Assembly (NCBI RefSeq): GCF_002007485.1
Contig: NZ_CP015820.1
Location: 62,001 to 126,000, forward strand
From: Ditibartonella apihabitans
Lineage (GTDB): Bacteria; Pseudomonadota; Alphaproteobacteria; Rhizobiales; Rhizobiaceae
Direction of reading: 5' to 3'
DNA: 64,000 nucleotides
The notes below the pieces were generated by a model. That model searched no databases, was not told the DNA's origin, and saw nothing but the letters and a program-made list of their open reading frames with translations. The translations under genes and the position numbers were made by a program. The stretch's first letter is position 1. Each line of letters starts with the position of its first letter. Below are positions 1-7,970 of the stretch, in pieces.

Positions 1-1
1 T

Positions 2-382
2 TTGCTTGCCCGTTCCGAAATGATACCGGTCATTGCTCCGGTTGCGCCGGGAAGGGATGGCAATACCTATAACATCAATGCCGATGTTTTTGCCGGTGCC
101 ATTGCCGGAGCGCTAAAAGCCAAGCGCTTGCTGTTTTTGACAGATGTGCCCGGTGTTCTCGATAAAGCCGGAAAACTTTACAAGGAACTGACAGTCAAGC
201 AATGTGAAGAGCTTATGCGTGACGGGACCATATCCGGCGGTATGATACCAAAAGTCGAAACGTGTATTCAGGCAATCAATCGCGGTGTTGAAGGCGTTGT
301 TATTCTGAATGGGAAAACTGCCCATTCGGTTTTGCTTGAACTTTTTACTGAACGCGGTGCAGGTACGTTGATTGTGCCATGA
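2..382 (+). CDS. argB: Acetylglutamate kinase, C-terminal part (5' truncated)
   Basis: The protein phosphorylates N-acetyl-L-glutamate with ATP, the second step of arginine synthesis, in the cytosol. About 126 residues are present; the family has about 300, and the reading frame is open at the window edge, so the N-terminal substrate half lies outside. Visible family blocks are [10 protein letters not shown], the NINAD motif followed by an Ala/Gly-rich helix, [11 protein letters not shown] and the GGMIPK signature of the amino-acid kinase fold. Its stop overlaps the start of the next gene in an ATGA arrangement, so the two are translationally coupled. Identity is firm from these motifs; only the missing 5' end limits the call. 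Confidence 0.93.
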   Translation: MLARSEMIPVIAPVAPGRDGNTYNINADVFAGAIAGALKAKRLLFLTDVPGVLDKAGKLYKELTVKQCEELMRDGTISGGMIPKVETCIQAINRGVEGVVILNGKTAHSVLLELFTERGAGTLIVP

Positions 383-1065
383 TAAACGAAAAAATTTTGT
401 CTAAGCTCACAACCGTGAATGTTTGGGTGTTCGATCTTGATGATACACTTTATCCGAGAGAAAGCGGGCTTTGGGCACAGATCGACAAACGTATCAGTGC
501 CTATGTCAAAAAACAGCTCGAACTTGACGATGATGAAGAGGTCAAAAAATTTCGCCAATATTTCAGGCAAACTTATGGTGGCGCTTTACGCGGTATGATC
601 GAAGAATATTTTGTCGATGTAAAAGACTATTTGAGGGATGTTCATAATATCGACTATTCGCCGTTAAAAAAAGATCCGCAGCTTGCCGAAGATATTAAAA
701 GCTTGCCCGGCCGCAAATTCATATTTACCAACGGCGACCGTGCTCACGCGGAACGTGTTCTTACCCACCGTGGCTTAACCGGATGTTTTGACGGCATTTA
801 TGATGTCACATTTACCGATTTTTTGCCCAAACCTTACCGGCAAGCCTATCACAGATTTTTAGGACATTTTTCAATCGATCCGGAAAAAACAGCAATGTTT
901 GAAGATAATCTTGCCAATCTTTCAACCTGCAAAGAACTTGGCATGACCACGATACTGGTTGGTCACAAAGAGGATAAAGAAATTCCGGCTTTTGTTGATA
1001 TTGAAGCACCGGAACTTGAAAGTTTTCTCCATAGCCTTTCGGATTACCTGAACAGGGCAAGCTGA
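379..1065 (+). CDS. HAD-family pyrimidine 5'-nucleotidase
   Basis: A haloacid dehalogenase (HAD) phosphatase of the subgroup annotated as pyrimidine 5'-nucleotidase, expected to remove phosphate from pyrimidine nucleoside monophosphates in the cytosol. The nucleophile motif FDLDDTLYP lies near residues 18-26 (first Asp the nucleophile), motif II is FTNGD near residue 115, a conserved Lys occurs in FLPKPYR, and motif III is FEDNLANL near residue 175. The length (228 residues) suits the family. The start overlaps the argB stop by 4 bases and the next gene begins directly after its stop, so it sits in an argB-nucleotidase-transporter run. The argB linkage is typical of Rhizobiales. The substrate is inferred from family naming. 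Confidence 0.88.
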   Translation: MINEKILSKLTTVNVWVFDLDDTLYPRESGLWAQIDKRISAYVKKQLELDDDEEVKKFRQYFRQTYGGALRGMIEEYFVDVKDYLRDVHNIDYSPLKKDPQLAEDIKSLPGRKFIFTNGDRAHAERVLTHRGLTGCFDGIYDVTFTDFLPKPYRQAYHRFLGHFSIDPEKTAMFEDNLANLSTCKELGMTTILVGHKEDKEIPAFVDIEAPELESFLHSLSDYLNRAS

Positions 1066-1962
1066 ATGGCGGGAGCGAAGGGAAACGCGTTTTATCTCTT
1101 GTCGAGACAAGAACTCGCTCTGATCGGCATAACTTTTCTATGGGGCGCAACCTTTCTTATCATCCATTTGGCAATGCGCTCCTGCGGACCATTGTTCTTT
1201 GTCGGTTTCCGCTTCGTTCTTGCCGGTATTTTTGCCGGCATCATTTTTTGGCGAAGCCTCAAAAATATCAGTATGCATGATATTTTCGCCGGTGCAGTTA
1301 TCGGTATTCCTATTTTTCTGGGGTATAGTTTGCAAACTGCCGGATTAAAGACCATTGCAAGCAGCCAGTCGGCCTTTATTACCGCTGTTTATGTTCCGCT
1401 CGTACCGCTCTTGCAATGGATAATTTTACGTAAAAAACCGCGTTTGACGAGTTTCATTGGAATAAGCTTGGCGTTTATCGGTTTACTTCTGGTTTCAGGG
1501 CAAGGAATTCATGCAATAGATTTTTCAAAGGGCGAAATTCTCACACTTTTATCGGCTTTTGCAATTGCCTCGGAAATTGTCTTTATCAGCTTTTTTGCCG
1601 GTCGGGTCGATAGCCGTCGTGTCACTGTTGTGCAGCTTTTTGTTGCGGGCTTCCTTTCCTTTGTGGCAATGCCGGTTAATGGCGAAACTATTCCGGCATT
1701 TTCTTGGGTGTGGGTGTCGGCAGGATTGGGATTGGCTGCGATGAGTGCTCTCATTCAGCTTACAATGAATTGGGCGCAACGCTCGGTTTCACCAGCGCGC
1801 GCAACAATCATCTATACCGGTGAACCGGTGTGGGCAGGGCTTGTCGGGTGGATTGCCGGCGAACGCCTGCCTCACCTTGCAATTCTTGGAGCATTTTGCA
1901 TTATCATTGGTATTCTTGTTTCCGAATTGAAGCCGAAAAGGCGGGCAATAGCGCAAGAATGA
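1066..1962 (+). CDS. DMT superfamily (EamA) transporter
   Basis: A 298-residue integral membrane protein of the drug/metabolite transporter superfamily with two EamA repeats. About ten hydrophobic helices can be traced, from ELALIGITFLWGATFLIIHLA near residue 15 to AILGAFCIIIGILVSELKP at the C-end, followed by a positively charged tail. The WGATF block and the second-half helix with AxxIYTGEPVWAGLVG are typical of EamA exporters. The ATG follows the nucleotidase TGA without a gap, implying co-transcription. The substrate cannot be read from sequence; relatives export amino acids or other small metabolites. The family call is firm, the substrate unknown. Confidence 0.88.
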   Translation: MAGAKGNAFYLLSRQELALIGITFLWGATFLIIHLAMRSCGPLFFVGFRFVLAGIFAGIIFWRSLKNISMHDIFAGAVIGIPIFLGYSLQTAGLKTIASSQSAFITAVYVPLVPLLQWIILRKKPRLTSFIGISLAFIGLLLVSGQGIHAIDFSKGEILTLLSAFAIASEIVFISFFAGRVDSRRVTVVQLFVAGFLSFVAMPVNGETIPAFSWVWVSAGLGLAAMSALIQLTMNWAQRSVSPARATIIYTGEPVWAGLVGWIAGERLPHLAILGAFCIIIGILVSELKPKRRAIAQE

Positions 1963-2252
1963 TAAAAAGCGCCAAAAAATTTGTTTTTAAAAACACATCC
2001 GGACTAAGGAATGAAAGCAGCTCACTTGAAAAATCATGATTTTTTTATAAAAAATCTGAAGCCGTGCTATTTCCGGTTTGGGCCATTATTTAAAGACGTT
2101 TTCTCAAAACGAAAAAAACAGTCGGAATTTCAGGTAAAAATCGGGCAATATCAATAAGCTCATCTGTGGAATGAAGAAGATTTCTGCAAACTTGCTTCCC
2201 AACATTCATTTCGGCTTTGCGTTTCTTTGCGTTCCTTGCTAAATCGCTTTTC

Positions 2253-4058
2253 ATGACAGTAGATCGCGACCATATTCGGAATTTCTCCATCGTGGCCCAT
2301 ATTGACCACGGAAAATCAACTTTGGCTGACCGGCTCATCCAGATGACGGGTGGCCTTGCCCAGAGGGAAATGAAAGAACAAGTGCTCGATTCGATGGATA
2401 TCGAGCGCGAACGCGGCATCACCATCAAAGCGCAAACAGTGCGGCTCCATTACAAGGCAAAGAATGGTGAAACCTATATTTTGAATTTGATCGACACACC
2501 GGGTCATGTCGACTTTGCTTACGAGGTCTCGCGTTCTCTTGCTGCCTGTGAAGGGTCACTTCTTGTTGTCGACGCTTCGCAAGGCGTGGAAGCGCAAACG
2601 CTCGCCAATGTTTATCAGGCAATCGACAATAATCATGAAATTGTTGTTGTTCTTAACAAGGTTGATCTGCCTGCAGCCGAGCCTGAACGCGTCAAAGAAC
2701 AAATTGAAGAAGTGATCGGCATTGATGCGAGCGACGCAATAGAAATTTCGGCAAAAACCGGTATGGGCGTCGACAAGGTTCTCGAGGCTATTGTCCACAA
2801 ACTGCCAGCACCCCGCGAAGGGGATATTAACAAGCCGCTCAAAGCAATGCTGGTCGATAGCTGGTATGATGCCTATCTGGGCGTGATTGTTCTTGTGCGT
2901 GTAATCGACGGGGTTTTGAAAAAAGGCCAGACCATCCGCATGATGGGCACCGGTGCAAAATATCCGGTCGAACGGGTTGGTGTTTTCACTCCCAAAATGG
3001 CAACGATTGAAGACCTGGGGCCGGGGGAATTAGGCTTCATTACTGCTTCTATCAAGGAAGTGGCCGATACCCGCGTTGGTGATACAATTACGGAAGATCA
3101 TCGTCCGTGTGACCATGCTTTGCCGGGGTTCAAGCCCGCGCAACCGGTGGTTTTCTGCGGGCTCTTTCCCGTCGATGCGGATGATTTTGCCGATCTTCGA
3201 GCGGCAATGGGCAAGCTTCGTCTGAATGATGCCAGTTTTTCTTATGAAATGGAAACCTCCGCTGCTCTGGGCTTCGGTTTCCGCTGCGGTTTTTTGGGTC
3301 TTTTGCACCTTGAAATTATCGAAGAACGGCTTGAACGCGAGTTCAACCTCAACCTTATTGCCACGGCTCCTTCTGTTGTCTATCGCATCAATATGACGGA
3401 CGGTTCGGTGAAAGAGCTCCATAATCCGGCCGATATGCCTGATGTTGTTAAAATTGCCTCCATTGAAGAGCCGTGGATACGCGCCACAATTATGTCACCG
3501 GATGAATATCTCGGTGCAATTTTAAAACTTTGTCAGGATCGTCGCGGGATTCAGGTTGATCTTTCCTATGTCGGTACACGTGCGATGGTTACCTATGACC
3601 TGCCGCTCAACGAGGTCGTTTTCGATTTCTATGATCGTTTGAAGTCAATTTCCAAAGGCTATGCTTCTTTCGATTATCACGTAACCGATTATCGGGAAGG
3701 TGATCTCGTCAAAATGAGTATTCTGGTCAATGGTGAACCGGTTGACGCACTTTCTATCCTCGTGCACCGGTCGGGAGCCGAGAAACGTGGTCGTTCAATG
3801 TGTGAAAAATTGAAGGAACTTATTCCTCAACACATGTTCCAGATTCCGATTCAGGCAGCTATCGGCGGCAAGATTATTGCGCGTGAAAATATCCGCGCCT
3901 TGCGTAAAGACGTCACAGCCAAATGTTATGGCGGTGATGTGAGCCGTAAACGCAAACTTCTTGAAAAACAAAAAGAAGGCAAGAAGCGTATGCGCCAATT
4001 CGGTAAGGTGGAAATCCCTCAAGAGGCGTTTATCCAGGCTTTAAAAATGAATGAATAG
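2253..4058 (+). CDS. lepA: Elongation factor 4 (LepA)
   Basis: A ribosome-associated GTPase of the EF-G type (EF4/LepA) that acts on stalled or mis-translocated ribosomes. The G-domain motifs are clear: AHIDHGKST near residue 14 (P-loop), the switch region [14 protein letters not shown] and NKVDLP. The C-terminal LepA-specific domain ends [23 protein letters not shown] chose the ATG at 2253 ([12 protein letters not shown]), giving 601 residues, the normal family length; an upstream in-frame ATG at 2217 would add 12 residues that are not part of the family. The gene stands alone between a 290-base gap and an 827-base gene-free region. Confidence 0.95.
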   Translation: MTVDRDHIRNFSIVAHIDHGKSTLADRLIQMTGGLAQREMKEQVLDSMDIERERGITIKAQTVRLHYKAKNGETYILNLIDTPGHVDFAYEVSRSLAACEGSLLVVDASQGVEAQTLANVYQAIDNNHEIVVVLNKVDLPAAEPERVKEQIEEVIGIDASDAIEISAKTGMGVDKVLEAIVHKLPAPREGDINKPLKAMLVDSWYDAYLGVIVLVRVIDGVLKKGQTIRMMGTGAKYPVERVGVFTPKMATIEDLGPGELGFITASIKEVADTRVGDTITEDHRPCDHALPGFKPAQPVVFCGLFPVDADDFADLRAAMGKLRLNDASFSYEMETSAALGFGFRCGFLGLLHLEIIEERLEREFNLNLIATAPSVVYRINMTDGSVKELHNPADMPDVVKIASIEEPWIRATIMSPDEYLGAILKLCQDRRGIQVDLSYVGTRAMVTYDLPLNEVVFDFYDRLKSISKGYASFDYHVTDYREGDLVKMSILVNGEPVDALSILVHRSGAEKRGRSMCEKLKELIPQHMFQIPIQAAIGGKIIARENIRALRKDVTAKCYGGDVSRKRKLLEKQKEGKKRMRQFGKVEIPQEAFIQALKMNE

Positions 4059-4518
4059 CACTTGTGACAGTGTTCATTCTGAACGTCGGGCGATGGTGGG
4101 GCGACAATCTTACGTGTCTATCACTATCTGTGCATTCAATGTGATCTGCTTACATAAGAAATGATTTTGCAGTGATTCGATTCTCCACTATCGTTTTTTA
4201 AAAATCGGTCGAAAAAGCCGAAACCGGTTTTGTGCGGAATATCGACGTCGGCTTGAACGACGCTGTTTTGCCATTCAATGTCAGAGGGCTATTTTCTTCA
4301 AAGGAAAAAAACACAAGTCCGAAATCTATTTTCGTTTGAAAACCGGAGTGATTCGGCATAATTTGAAAAGCATTCAATTTGATCAGGAATTGCCTGATCC
4401 AAGCCAAGAAAATTTTTTAATATTTCCAAAAATACAATTTTTCTTTTATCGAAATTCAAAACTTCAATCATAAGGTGTTAATTTGTAAGTTATTCGCATT
4501 TGTTAGCGTCTTTGGGTG

Positions 4519-4547
4519 TTGACGCTTATTAATAAGCCGACTAATAA
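4519..4547 (+). promoter_or_regulatory. Sigma-70-type promoter for the candidate small RNA
   Basis: TTGACG (4519-4524) and TAATAA (4542-4547) are separated by exactly 17 bases, a near-consensus housekeeping promoter. It points rightward and would start transcription near 4554. No start codon with a ribosome binding site follows; what follows is a run of hairpins and a strong terminator. Confidence 0.6.
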
Positions 4548-4553
4548 TCGATT

Positions 4554-4730
4554 TAAATTTTCAGAAGCTACTCGTTTTCCGGCTTTTCATGGGCCGAAAA
4601 CCGGTTGGGCTTTGGTCATTTTAATGACCTTGGCCCGGCGCAGCAGAGTTACACCCCCGCATACTCTGCTGCACTCTATTCGAGAAGATAAGGTGAAGAA
4701 GTTTAAAACTTCTTCGCCTTTCTTTTTTTG
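4554..4730 (+). ncRNA. Candidate structured small RNA (about 175 nt)
   Basis: Between the promoter and the terminator three further stem-loops can be drawn: one at about 4576-4600 (TTTTC/GAAAA plus two G-C pairs with a bulge), one at 4607-4636 (GGGC/GCCC outside a perfect GGTCATT-TT-AATGACC inner stem), and a perfect 10-bp stem GCAGCAGAGT/ACTCTGCTGC at 4640-4672 with a C-rich loop ACACCCCCGC. An intrinsic terminator closes the unit. I do not recognise it as tmRNA, RNase P RNA, SRP RNA or 6S RNA. The start (about 4554) is inferred from promoter spacing. Structure and signals are seen directly; expression and function are inference. Confidence 0.55.
4690..4730 (+). terminator. Intrinsic terminator of the candidate small RNA
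   Basis: AAGGTGAAGAAGTTT (4690-4704) pairs with AAACTTCTTCGCCTT (4706-4720), with one G-U pair, followed by a run of T to 4729. This is among the strongest terminators in the window and no protein-coding gene ends just before it on this strand. Confidence 0.85.
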
Positions 4731-4885
4731 AGAATTTTCGATCATCTCGAATAGTCTGGTTCGCGGCTAATCCGGTTTTCCCCCGCCGGTTTATGATTAC
4801 CGGATAAACGGATAGACTTGGAATTTTTATTCCATTTCCATTTATCCGGATTTTATAAACATGAGCGATTTTTTAACCGGATTTC

Positions 4886-5734
4886 CTAGTCGCGCAACAA
4901 GTCATTGACGGATGTTTTCGAGCGGGTTTTTTCATCGACCCGTTTGACAATGACTGCACAATAAAGATTAGGACCGGCTTCTCCATTCGGAAAAGGTTTT
5001 CCTGGCATAGTTCCCGCCACAACGACTGAATAGGGTGGTACTTCGCCATAAGTGATTTCACCGGTTGCACGGTCGACAATTTTGGTTGATTTGCCGATGA
5101 AAACGCCCATACCAAGCACTGCCCCTTCACGGACGATGCATCCTTCTACCACTTCGGAACGTGCACCGATAAAGCAATTGTCTTCAATAATTGTGGGACC
5201 TGCCTGTAAAGGTTCAAGAACGCCACCGATACCCGCACCACCCGACAGGTGGACATGTTTGCCAATTTGTGCACAAGAGCCGACTGTCGCCCATGTATCA
5301 ACCATTGTGCCTTCACCGACATAAGCACCGATATTGACGAATGAGGGCATCAAGACAACACTCGGCGCAATATAGGCTGAACGACGCACAATGGCATTGG
5401 GGACCGCGCGGAAGCCCGCTTTTTCGAAATTATCGGCATTCCAGCCGTCAAATTTCGATGGCACTTTATCCCACCATGATGATTGGTCAGGCCCGCCCGA
5501 AATAAGTCCCATAGCATTGAGGCGAAATGACAGGAGAACCGCTTTTTTTAACCATTGATGAACTTTCCAGTTGCCATTGGTTTCGCGTTCGGCAACGCGC
5601 AGTTCTCCTTTGTCGAGCTGATCAAGCACATGGTCAACTGCGTCACGTATTTCTCCCTTTGTCAGGATATTTACTTTTTCGCGTTCATCAAACGCCTTTT
5701 CAATGATGGATTCCAGTTGGGACAGATTGGTCAT
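4886..5734 (-). CDS. dapD: Tetrahydrodipicolinate N-succinyltransferase
   Basis: Transfers succinyl from succinyl-CoA to tetrahydrodipicolinate in the lysine/meso-diaminopimelate pathway, a step needed for peptidoglycan. The protein has 282 residues, close to the family norm. The N-terminal helical part ([16 protein letters not shown]) is followed by the substrate block [20 protein letters not shown] and by hexapeptide repeats of a left-handed beta-helix, including [30 protein letters not shown] and the glycine-rich [14 protein letters not shown] loop. The gene is divergent from the LOG-family gene. dapE, the later desuccinylase step, lies at 11.5 kb, so the succinylase branch is represented twice in the window. 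Confidence 0.95.
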   Translation of the reverse strand: MTNLSQLESIIEKAFDEREKVNILTKGEIRDAVDHVLDQLDKGELRVAERETNGNWKVHQWLKKAVLLSFRLNAMGLISGGPDQSSWWDKVPSKFDGWNADNFEKAGFRAVPNAIVRRSAYIAPSVVLMPSFVNIGAYVGEGTMVDTWATVGSCAQIGKHVHLSGGAGIGGVLEPLQAGPTIIEDNCFIGARSEVVEGCIVREGAVLGMGVFIGKSTKIVDRATGEITYGEVPPYSVVVAGTMPGKPFPNGEAGPNLYCAVIVKRVDEKTRSKTSVNDLLRD

Positions 5735-5832
5735 GGCATTAGGTCTCCGTTAAGTAAGTCGAAAGCATCAGCATTTATTCTATCCGGCCTAATGCAAGAA
5801 ACAATTGTGGTCAATGAAAAGGAAGTTTCCGA

Positions 5833-6675
5833 ATGGCTAATGGCGAAAAAAACGGTTGGACACCTTTTCGGCACTCGAAAGAGGATGCCCGTAAGGTTCA
5901 TGAAGTTCCCGATACTGCCCAAACGCGTTCACCTGCCTATCGCCTTGCCTATGTAGACGAAGATTTCATGATGCGGCGCGAGTTGCGTGCTGTCCGAATC
6001 GGTCTCGAACTCATGAAACCGGAATTCAGTTTTGTTGAACACGGCATCAAGTCGACTGTTGTATTGTTTGGTGGAGCGCGTATTCCGGAACCGGGTAAAG
6101 AACCGCGTGCGGCAAAAACCCCCGAACAGAAGAAAAATCTTGAAAATGCCTCCCGTTATTACGACGAAGCGCGAAAATTTTCCCGACTTTGTTCACAATA
6201 TTCTGCGTCGACCGGTCATCATGAATTTGTCATTATAACCGGTGGCGGTCCCGGTGTGATGGAGGCGGGCAACCGCGGTGCAGCCGATGTCGGTGCTCCC
6301 AGTATCGGGCTTAATATCGTATTGCCGCATGAACAGGCACCAAATCCTTATGTAACACCCGATCTCTGTTTTGACTTCCATTATTTTGCGATGCGCAAAA
6401 TGCACTTTCTCATGCGGGCAAAGGTTATAGCCATTTTTCCCGGTGGTTTCGGTACATTGGATGAATTTTTCGAATCACTCACCCTCATCCAGACAGGTCG
6501 TATGAAACGTGTGCCGATATTAATGTTCGGCCGTGAATTCTGGCAAAATGTTATCAATCTCGATTATCTTGCCGAACAAGGGACGATTTCACCTGATGAT
6601 GCAAAACTCGTCAATTATGTCGAAAGTGCTGACGAGGGCTGGTCGATCATACGCCAGTTTTACCAATTGGTGTAA
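5833..6675 (+). CDS. LOG family protein (TIGR00730-type nucleotide hydrolase)
   Basis: A lysine-decarboxylase-like (LOG) fold protein. Members with the LOG motif hydrolyse nucleoside 5'-monophosphates, releasing the base and ribose 5-phosphate; in plants the substrate is a cytokinin riboside monophosphate. The signature PGGFGTLDEFFE is present near residue 205, with the nucleotide-binding block VIITGGGPGVMEAGNRGA near residue 137 and the upstream conserved MRKMHFLMRAK. At 280 residues it is longer than the minimal LOG proteins; an N-terminal arm of about 75 residues precedes the fold. GGAAG stands 7 bases before the ATG. The native substrate in bacteria of this type is unknown. Confidence 0.85.
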   Translation: MANGEKNGWTPFRHSKEDARKVHEVPDTAQTRSPAYRLAYVDEDFMMRRELRAVRIGLELMKPEFSFVEHGIKSTVVLFGGARIPEPGKEPRAAKTPEQKKNLENASRYYDEARKFSRLCSQYSASTGHHEFVIITGGGPGVMEAGNRGAADVGAPSIGLNIVLPHEQAPNPYVTPDLCFDFHYFAMRKMHFLMRAKVIAIFPGGFGTLDEFFESLTLIQTGRMKRVPILMFGREFWQNVINLDYLAEQGTISPDDAKLVNYVESADEGWSIIRQFYQLV

Positions 6676-6888
6676 TCGACAAAAATCCTGATTTTCCAAT
6701 CAACCGACATCCGGAAAATGGAAGATTGTTGCCGAAGAATTTGTCTGTCATTGCCGGTTCGGCTTGGCAGATCGGGATGATCGTCGCCGATGAATATCCC
6801 TGCCCGTTAAACTCATCGACTAAGTATTGTTTTGAACAGTGTTCTTCGCGTTATGTTTAATATAAATTGGGTTTATATTTAATCTGAA

Positions 6889-7008
6889 TTGAATGAGTTT
6901 AATGATATTTCTTATAAAAAATATTGTTTCTTTAAGAGAAAATTTATAGCAAATTTTATTTTGAATGACTTTAAATGAGTTTAAATTATATTGAATGCCA
7001 TTGAATGG
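6889..7008. repeat. Irregular AT-rich repeats of a TTGAATG core
   Basis: The core TTGAATG occurs four times: at 6889, 6961, 6991 and 7001. The first two are followed by AGTTTAA or ACTTTAA, and a related AATGAGTTTAAA also occurs at 6974. The spacing is irregular, so these are degenerate direct repeats rather than a tandem array. They could be chance in AT-rich DNA or sites for a nucleoid protein. Confidence 0.4.
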
Positions 7009-7091
7009 CCGGTTTTTTTAAAAAGCGGTTAGCCGGTTTATTGGTATTTTTCTGTTAGAAGAATAAACGTGAACCAAGAATAGATTAAAAT

Positions 7092-7113
7092 AAAAGGCGG
7101 GTAAAACCCGCCT
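7092..7113 (-). terminator. Intrinsic terminator of the small secreted protein gene
   Basis: AGGCGGGT and ACCCGCCT form an 8-bp perfect stem with a three-base loop at 7095-7113; read on the minus strand it is followed by TTTTATTTTA. It lies 21 bases after the stop of the minus-strand gene ending at 7134. Confidence 0.8.
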
Positions 7114-7133
7114 CGCTTATTCATAAAACCGAA

Positions 7134-7439
7134 TTATTTACGCGGTGAACCGTCGTCAGATTCGCCTTTTTCATCGTCCTGAATAACGGTCTTGTCCATG
7201 GGTGAATCTTTCTTTTCACCAGGAACATAACTGTCTTCACGTGAACCATCACCAAAGTGGCGACCGGCGTTGCCACCACGATCATGATGAACCTCGCCCT
7301 CGGGGGCTTTTGCCTTTTGGCCTTCTACGTAGCTATCTTCAACCGAACCGTCACCTGAGCCATTGCGGGCTTCAGCTGCCAATATCATCGATCCTGCTGC
7401 CAAAAGGCCAGCCAAAGAGACTGCAAGAATCTTTTTCAT
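7134..7439 (-). CDS. Small secreted protein with a duplicated GDGSxEDSYV motif (unknown function)
   Basis: I do not recognise this protein. It has 101 residues from the ATG at 7439, which follows an AGGAGA ribosome binding site; a longer frame from 7475 lacks one. The N-terminus MKKILAVSLAGLLAAGSMILAAEA is a clear Sec signal peptide with an A-x-A-like cleavage site. The mature part is hydrophilic, rich in Gly, Asp, Glu and Lys, has no Cys, and contains the same motif twice: GDGSVEDSYVEGQK and, about 32 residues later, GDGSREDSYVPGEK. It is predicted to be disordered or Ca-binding-like in composition and exported to the periplasm or outside. A good terminator follows it. It sits alone between the LOG gene and dnaK. 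Confidence 0.7.
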   Translation of the reverse strand: MKKILAVSLAGLLAAGSMILAAEARNGSGDGSVEDSYVEGQKAKAPEGEVHHDRGGNAGRHFGDGSREDSYVPGEKKDSPMDKTVIQDDEKGESDDGSPRK

Positions 7440-7970
7440 TTTAACTTCTCCTGTTTTGAAGCGTTGATGCTCCATGTCATCACACTGCTTGGTTAAACTA
7501 TCCTGAATTGAATAAACAATAAAGAAATGTTCCAGACAGTGTTTTATTCAAGTCACAAAGCTGTTCCGGGTCATTTAGTTTGTGACAATGGCATAGAAAC
7601 ATAATCGGATTTTATTTGCAAACCGGATTTTTTAGATACCTCGTCGCAGGTGCCAGCCGGTTTTTAGCTTTATAAGTTTTGTGGGTTCTGAAAATAACTT
7701 TGGCTCCAATGAAAACAGGGGCTTGGCGGATTGTTACTCGAACCGGAAACAGTTAGAAAGACGAAAATATTGGCAAAAAACCGCTTTCTCATATGAATCT
7801 TTTCAACATCTCTTGCACCTCTACAGGGGTGCCCTTATATACGCGTCAACGAGGTTCGTTATGGTTGCCGATTTTTGAGTGGCCATTACGGGCTTTTCAT
7901 ATGATAAGGAGCTGTCTGATTGGAATGCTCGGTAGAGGTCCCGACAGCTTGCTGAATGGAGAGTAGATAT
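7440..7970. other. 531-base region upstream of dnaK
   Basis: This gap holds the 5' regions of two divergent genes: the small secreted protein on the minus strand and dnaK on the plus strand. The recognisable element is the heat-shock type promoter at 7812-7840. An open frame of 65 codons at 7681-7878 spans that promoter and is not considered a gene. Confidence 0.6.
7812..7840 (+). promoter_or_regulatory. Sigma-32 (RpoH) type heat-shock promoter of dnaK
   Basis: CTTGCA (7812-7817) and CCTTATAT (7833-7840) are 15 bases apart, matching the alphaproteobacterial RpoH pattern (CTTG at -35, CC-TAT type at -10). The spacer contains an imperfect inverted repeat GCACCTCT-AC-AGGGGTGC, which may be incidental. 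The leader to the dnaK ATG would be about 120 bases. Confidence 0.7.

Larger units (their letters stand above)
4059..4885. other. 827-base gene-free region between convergent lepA and dapD
   Basis: No protein-coding frame here has codon use or homology-like motifs. The right half holds a promoter, hairpins and a terminator that together suggest a small RNA (listed separately). A further inverted repeat, CCGGATAAA at 4800-4808 pairing with TTTATCCGG at 4841-4849 and enclosing GGAAT/ATTCC, lies just past the end of dapD; it has no clear T-run, so its role as a terminator is unsure. The left half (4059-4500) is AT-rich with nothing recognisable. Confidence 0.6.
6676..7133. other. 458-base AT-rich gene-free region
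   Basis: This stretch is strikingly AT-rich compared with its neighbours and carries recurring short units related to TTGAATGA-TTTAA (listed separately). No credible coding frame was found. The right end holds the terminator of the minus-strand small secreted protein. Confidence 0.6.

Noticed and set aside
4554..4730. Assignment of the candidate small RNA to tmRNA, RNase P RNA, SRP RNA or 6S RNA
   Set aside because: None of the diagnostic sequence blocks is present (tag reading frame, conserved P4 helix, GGAAG-type SRP loop, or a closing end-to-end stem as in 6S).
4516..4731. Open frame of 71 codons across the candidate small RNA
   Set aside because: It reads through the promoter, the hairpins and the terminator stem, ends in the T-run (FFF), and has no ribosome binding site; a coding role is not supported.
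7681..7878. 65-codon open frame upstream of dnaK
   Set aside because: It contains the dnaK heat-shock promoter, has no ribosome binding site, and has non-coding composition.
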